Shown: positions 14,181 through 17,255 of the stretch, piece after piece | How the letters are laid out: each line of letters begins with the position of its first letter | Numbering within the stretch: position 1 is the stretch's first letter | NCBI GenBank assembly: GCA_030836365.1 | Contig: JAURQB010000210.1 | Location: 1-17,255, forward strand | Direction of reading: 5' to 3' | DNA length: 17,255 nt | Source: Bdellovibrionota bacterium | GTDB taxonomy: Bacteria; Bdellovibrionota; Bacteriovoracia; Bacteriovoracales; Bacteriovoracaceae | Notes under the pieces: generated by a model | The model's database searches: none | What the model was told of the DNA's origin: nothing | What the model saw: only the letters and a program-made list of their open reading frames with translations | Translations under genes and position numbers: made by a program

Positions 14181-15025
14181 TTTTTAATAGATCTACTTAT
14201 GATCGAATCAGACCTGAAAGACTTGTAAAACTTGACACAAGTAGAAGGAATAGCAATGACAGGATAAACCTCGTTAGAGTCCTGTTTATTGTTAAGGCCC
14301 TTAATACAAAGGGTGATAAAATAAAAGCTCTCTCCCTCTTTTTCAAAAGTTTTAATATAGCTATAAAACTTATCTCCCTCTGAGTCCATTAGCTCATAAA
14401 CCTCATCAGGGTCATTCATTGTTTTCGGCATATAGTTTTGATAAAAAGGAAAATCTTCAAAAGAAATATCAGTATCTTTTCGATTTTCTAATATTTTAGC
14501 GAGATAGAGACTTTTCTTTTGCTCAATATACTCCATCTCTTCTTTTTTTAGCTCCGGTACTTGCGCACTCTTACTTAACTTTGCCTTAGTGCCGGCGCGA
14601 TAATAATCGACGACTGTTTTAGAATCAGTAACTGAACACAAGTATATAAAACTGGGTTCGTGATTGTACATATGACAAATGGAAATACCGGTATGCCCCT
14701 CTGGGAACTTTTTATGAAAAAAATAGAGCGTTTCCCCTACTTCATTTTTTTGAAAAAAAACTTCATCTGGTTCGCTAAATATGCGCTCGACGACGTCGTT
14801 ATTATTGTTTAAGTGATCAAAATCTCCCGAGTGAAGCTGATCCATTTGTTTTAGTTTCTCATCACTTTTCTCTAACTGCTCAACAATCGGTAAATAATAT
14901 TTTTCAATACACATTTCACCACAAAAACCTCTTTGCGAATCCTCCTCAATAAAATAAAGCTCATTCAACGCTGGGACCTGTTGACGACAATTCGTGCAAA
15001 AATATTTTTTTTCAAATTTTTTCAT
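14177..15025 (-). CDS. Hypothetical protein: N-terminal zinc finger and two copies of an internal domain
   Basis: This 282-residue protein has no signal peptide. Cys10-x2-Cys13 and Cys35-x3-Cys39 (FCTNCR ... GFCGEMC) form a treble-clef-like zinc-binding site. Two related blocks follow. The first begins PDEVFFQKNEVGETLYFFHK (86-105) and runs to VVDYYRAG. The second begins PDEVYELMDSEGDKFYSYIK (206-225) and runs to CVKFYKSFR. Both share PDEV, a Gly, an aromatic-rich strand, an I-x-x-C strand and a final F/Y-Y/K element, so the protein looks internally duplicated. The start lies 12 nt after the upstream outer-membrane barrel gene, so the two are probably co-transcribed even though this one appears cytoplasmic. 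Function not recognised. Confidence 0.75.
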   Translation of the reverse strand: MKKFEKKYFCTNCRQQVPALNELYFIEEDSQRGFCGEMCIEKYYLPIVEQLEKSDEKLKQMDQLHSGDFDHLNNNNDVVERIFSEPDEVFFQKNEVGETLYFFHKKFPEGHTGISICHMYNHEPSFIYLCSVTDSKTVVDYYRAGTKAKLSKSAQVPELKKEEMEYIEQKKSLYLAKILENRKDTDISFEDFPFYQNYMPKTMNDPDEVYELMDSEGDKFYSYIKTFEKEGESFYFITLCIKGLNNKQDSNEVYPVIAIPSTCVKFYKSFRSDSIISRSIKN

Positions 15026-15037
15026 GATGTCTCTTTT

Positions 15038-15922
15038 TTAGAATTGAAAAGATAATTTTGTAAAGTATGAATTACCATACAGACTGGAAATATTCCAAAC
15101 TTTTAATTGGCTTAAAGTATTTGCACCAACTTTTTTGTCAGAGCTAAATCTTCCACCTAAATTTAGGTGAAGACCTCTACCAATCTTCAGTCCAACCTGA
15201 GGTGACACTTCTGTATAACTTATATCGTCAGCACCTTCTATATCTGAAAGATTGATAAATTGAACGCTTAAATCAAATCTAATATCACTACTGACAGTCC
15301 AGCCAGCATTAACGAGGTACTTATTAAACCCATTAGGAGAAATTTCTCCCTCATATTTGTCATCATCCATAAACCAATATTCAAAACCAAGAGATAAATC
15401 TACTACGCCAAAATTTTTCTTTGTTAAAAGCCCTACATAAGAATCATCACGACGACTGGCCATATCAGAGTCCTCTACTCCTAATGACATTCCTCCAATG
15501 ACATCGATACTTATCATGTCGTACGCTGCTCCAAATTCTAACCACGTCGCCCCAACGGAGAACTCCGTATTACCTAAGGAGTATGTACTACCTTCTTCAC
15601 TGATTCCTCCATAATTTAAATCTAAATCAAAATATATTTTCCAAGGAGTCATTAAAGTAACCCCTAGGCCATATTGATCATATTTCGAATTTTCACCACT
15701 AATAGAATTAAAGCCTGTGGAAAAAAAGAACATTTGCGCCATTGCATTTTTTCTTCTAACACTTACACGAGAGCTTTTACGCGTCTGGGTTTGCAAGTTG
15801 GTAATATCAATTTTTGGAGAATTAGATTTACGTACAGAAGAAGTAGGTGAATAATCGACAAGCGCATTAGAACTAAAAACTGCTAAAAAATTCAATGCAA
15901 AAAAAATTGATAGTTTTCTCAT
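15038..15922 (-). CDS. Predicted outer-membrane beta-barrel protein
   Basis: This 294-residue protein has a signal peptide (MRKLSIFFALNFLAVFSSNA) followed by a basic, Ser-rich stretch of about 40 residues. The rest is made of alternating amphipathic strands (YGLGVTLMTPWKIYFDLDLN, FSVGATWLEFGAAYD, ISIDVIGGMSLGV, FGVVDLSLGFEYWFMDD, and others). It ends TKLSFQF with a C-terminal Phe, the usual signal for outer-membrane insertion. About 12 strands are likely. The ATG has the strong ribosome binding site AAGGAG. It is the first gene of a two-gene unit with the zinc-finger protein. A porin or structural role is inferred; no specific family recognised. Confidence 0.8.
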   Translation of the reverse strand: MRKLSIFFALNFLAVFSSNALVDYSPTSSVRKSNSPKIDITNLQTQTRKSSRVSVRRKNAMAQMFFFSTGFNSISGENSKYDQYGLGVTLMTPWKIYFDLDLNYGGISEEGSTYSLGNTEFSVGATWLEFGAAYDMISIDVIGGMSLGVEDSDMASRRDDSYVGLLTKKNFGVVDLSLGFEYWFMDDDKYEGEISPNGFNKYLVNAGWTVSSDIRFDLSVQFINLSDIEGADDISYTEVSPQVGLKIGRGLHLNLGGRFSSDKKVGANTLSQLKVWNISSLYGNSYFTKLSFQF

Positions 15923-15979
15923 AAATAACTCCTTCTTAAAATCAATTCTATTTTACAACAACTAATATTGTTATGGTTT

Positions 15980-16009
15980 TTTATGAAAAAATTAACCATC
16001 TCGAGTCAA
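15980..16009 (-). promoter_or_regulatory. Candidate promoter for the outer-membrane barrel gene
   Basis: On the minus strand TTGACT (16009-16004) is followed after 18 nt by CATAAA (15985-15980). The start codon is about 58 nt further on, leaving room for the AAGGAG ribosome binding site. A second TTGACT lies 23 nt upstream (16032-16027). Prediction from hexamers only. Confidence 0.35.
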
Positions 16010-16023
16010 TTTTTCCACAGTAA

Positions 16024-16051
16024 TTCAGTCAACAATAATTTTTTGTATGAT
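16024..16051 (+). promoter_or_regulatory. Candidate promoter for the terminal plus-strand operon
   Basis: TATGAT (16046-16051) is a good -10 box. The -35 position 16 nt before it (TTCAGT, 16024-16029) is poor. AGGAG at 16061-16065 then precedes the ATG at 16072. The site shares the 149-nt divergent gap with the barrel-gene promoter. Confidence 0.3.
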
Positions 16052-16071
16052 GAATTCGATAGGAGTTAATA

Positions 16072-16380
16072 ATGATATTAGGAAAAAAAGAAAAAAACGA
16101 TAAAGCAGACGCATTATTATACATGGCAAAAAATGGGCATATGCCTTTCATCGAAAAAGAGTGGATATATGAAACAGCGTTTTATAAGTCCAATCGAAAG
16201 CTTAATAAAATAGACCAAATCACATCAAAAAAGATTTTTAAAAAAATTGTCTCCTATCGAGCATTAGATAAAATGAAGACATTTCTTTTCTCAATTCCGT
16301 ATGAGCAAAGAATAAATTTCATCAAGTACTTTCTCGACATGAGTAATGATAAAAAGGGCCATGAGAAAAAAATTCATTAA
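16072..16380 (+). CDS. Small hypothetical protein, first gene of an overlapping operon
   Basis: This 102-residue, lysine-rich protein begins MILGKKEKNDKADALLYMAK. No signal peptide or membrane segment was seen, so it is probably cytoplasmic and mostly helical. No motif recognised. AGGAG lies 6 nt before the ATG, a strong ribosome binding site. Its 3' end overlaps the next gene by 20 or 35 nt depending on which start that gene uses, which suggests coupled translation. Confidence 0.7.
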   Translation: MILGKKEKNDKADALLYMAKNGHMPFIEKEWIYETAFYKSNRKLNKIDQITSKKIFKKIVSYRALDKMKTFLFSIPYEQRINFIKYFLDMSNDKKGHEKKIH

Positions 16381-16660
16381 GATACTAATTATATTAAAAA
16401 TATCTATGGTATCATTTACTTCAATGGGTGAATATCGCGCATATCAATATATTGTTAAAACAAAAGTTCTTAATCAAACCAACGAATTAAATTCAGGCCA
16501 GTCCATTATTTCATCAACATTGTCTCCAACAGCTTTTTTCGCATATAACGGAGGAGCTGAAACCATTAGTATTGATTTAATAAACTCTTGGATATGCCCA
16601 GGAAATACATCCCACAAAAGAATTTGTGACCCCGTTTTGCTGGAGAATAATGGAAATTAA
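16346..16660 (+). CDS. Small exported hypothetical protein
   Basis: The open frame gives 104 residues from ATG 16346. An internal ATG at 16361 (residue 6) gives a cleaner signal peptide, MRKKFIKILIILKISMVSFT followed by SMG, and has AAAGGG just upstream, so 16361 is the likelier start. The mature part is about 75 residues, with Ser/Asn-rich sequence (TNELNSGQSIISSTLSPTAF) and two cysteines in ICPGNTSHKRIC that could form a disulphide outside the cytoplasm. No family recognised. It overlaps the gene before it and, by 11 nt, the gene after it. Confidence 0.65.
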   Translation: MIKRAMRKKFIKILIILKISMVSFTSMGEYRAYQYIVKTKVLNQTNELNSGQSIISSTLSPTAFFAYNGGAETISIDLINSWICPGNTSHKRICDPVLLENNGN

Positions 16661-17255
16661 TCAAATTGATTCACATAAACAAATAAAAAATTCTCTGACA
16701 AAACAATCCGCTGAAGAGATAGCGAAAAGAAAAAAAAGTATTCAACAACTACAAAAACAATCAGAGCATGAAATTAATCTAGAGAAGACAAAGATTAATA
16801 ATAAAATCCAAATCTTTCACATTGCGCAGGCAAAAAGACTGCAGGCCATTAAAAAAAACTATGATGATTCGATTAAGGTTTTAAAAAATAGATTCGACAA
16901 TGAATTAATGAAAATAAAAAATAGCTTTCTCAATTCCAAGAAACAAGTTTTTGGCATGGATCAGGATCAATTTCAAAATCGAGTTGAATTAAACACAAAA
17001 ATCTCAGATCGCCAAAAGCATGTTGAAGTTGAGGTGTTCATTCCGAAGTCTCAAGCGTCTAACCTCTTCACGACAGTTGATAAAAGAAGAATTAATATTA
17101 ACTTAACACGGAATTTCTCAGACTCCTATGACGAATCTGGTGAGGTTACTAACTTTAGGAAGAATCAAAGCGTGACAAAAGAGGTAAATGTCGCTGATAT
17201 TTTGAGTGAAAAAAATATATCAAAGGTAATATTTGAAGATAAAGTTGTTTTTAAA
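16650..17255 (+). CDS. Coiled-coil protein with possible Hsp20-like domain (cut by window edge)
   Basis: The frame is open from ATG 16650 (MEINQIDSHKQIKNSLTKQS) to the right edge with no stop, about 202 codons. Residues about 10-105 are strongly heptad-like and rich in Lys, Gln and Ile (IAKRKKSIQQLQKQSEHEIN and onward), indicating a long coiled coil. Residues about 128-202 read HVEVEVFIPKSQASNLFTTV, then RRININLTRNF, SVTKEVNVADIL and ISKVIFEDKVVFK. This pattern of beta strands recalls small heat-shock (alpha-crystallin/Hsp20) domains; that link is tentative. The ATG is embedded in the stop region of the previous gene (11-nt overlap, AATGGAAATTAA), so translation is coupled. There is no signal peptide. 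Confidence 0.7.
   Translation, partial: MEINQIDSHKQIKNSLTKQSAEEIAKRKKSIQQLQKQSEHEINLEKTKINNKIQIFHIAQAKRLQAIKKNYDDSIKVLKNRFDNELMKIKNSFLNSKKQVFGMDQDQFQNRVELNTKISDRQKHVEVEVFIPKSQASNLFTTVDKRRININLTRNFSDSYDESGEVTNFRKNQSVTKEVNVADILSEKNISKVIFEDKVVFK

Noticed and set aside
1..17255. CRISPR array, tRNA or rRNA genes, insertion sequences, attachment sites
   Set aside because: No regularly spaced repeats, cloverleaf-like sequences, transposase motifs or long terminal inverted repeats were seen on reading both strands.

Overview
The window is AT-rich DNA with tightly packed genes on both strands. It has many short or overlapping gene junctions and many exported proteins of unknown function: signal peptides, a probable lipoprotein and outer-membrane beta-barrels. 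This fits a Gram-negative bacterium, most likely one of the Bdellovibrionota (Bacteriovorax/Halobacteriovorax-like). That assignment is an inference from composition and gene style, because no rRNA or other marker gene is present. No tRNA, rRNA, CRISPR array, insertion sequence or phage structural gene was seen. The largest gap without a gene is about 200 bases (13270-13469).

Region 1 (1-2669, minus strand) reads as one operon. It starts with an MnmA paralogue whose ATP-binding PP-loop is degraded. An M28-peptidase-like exported protein follows, lacking several catalytic residues. The start of a canonical mnmA (tRNA 2-thiouridylase) comes last and runs off the left edge.

Region 2 (2741-7009, plus strand) begins with a small protein resembling an ABC ATPase without its ATP-binding motifs. 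Next is a DNA cytosine-5 methyltransferase with its own sigma70-like promoter. It is followed by a divergent Ppx/GppA-fold protein whose reading frame clearly extends upstream of its only conventional start. Last is a sodium:solute symporter whose first transmembrane helix lies in a different frame from the rest, joined at an eight-A run.

Region 3 (6993-11025) holds two genes on the minus strand, a candidate PD-(D/E)XK nuclease-fold protein and a HAD-IIIA (GmhB-like) phosphatase. pyrF (plus strand) and gsk, inosine-guanosine kinase (minus strand), then meet tail to tail.

Region 4 (11122-15922) carries envelope-type proteins without recognised functions: an SH3b/beta-barrel protein, a membrane-anchored coiled-coil protein, a cysteine-rich probable lipoprotein, a zinc-finger protein with an internally duplicated domain, and an outer-membrane beta-barrel.

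Region 5 (16072-17255, plus strand) is an operon of three overlapping genes. It ends in a coiled-coil protein with a possible Hsp20-like domain, cut by the right edge.

The most unusual theme is the run of degraded enzyme folds between 377 and about 5600: MnmA-like, M28-like, ABC-like and Ppx-like. Next to these are two start or frame anomalies that may be real recoding or non-AUG initiation. No complete, clearly new multi-gene system could be demonstrated from the sequence alone.
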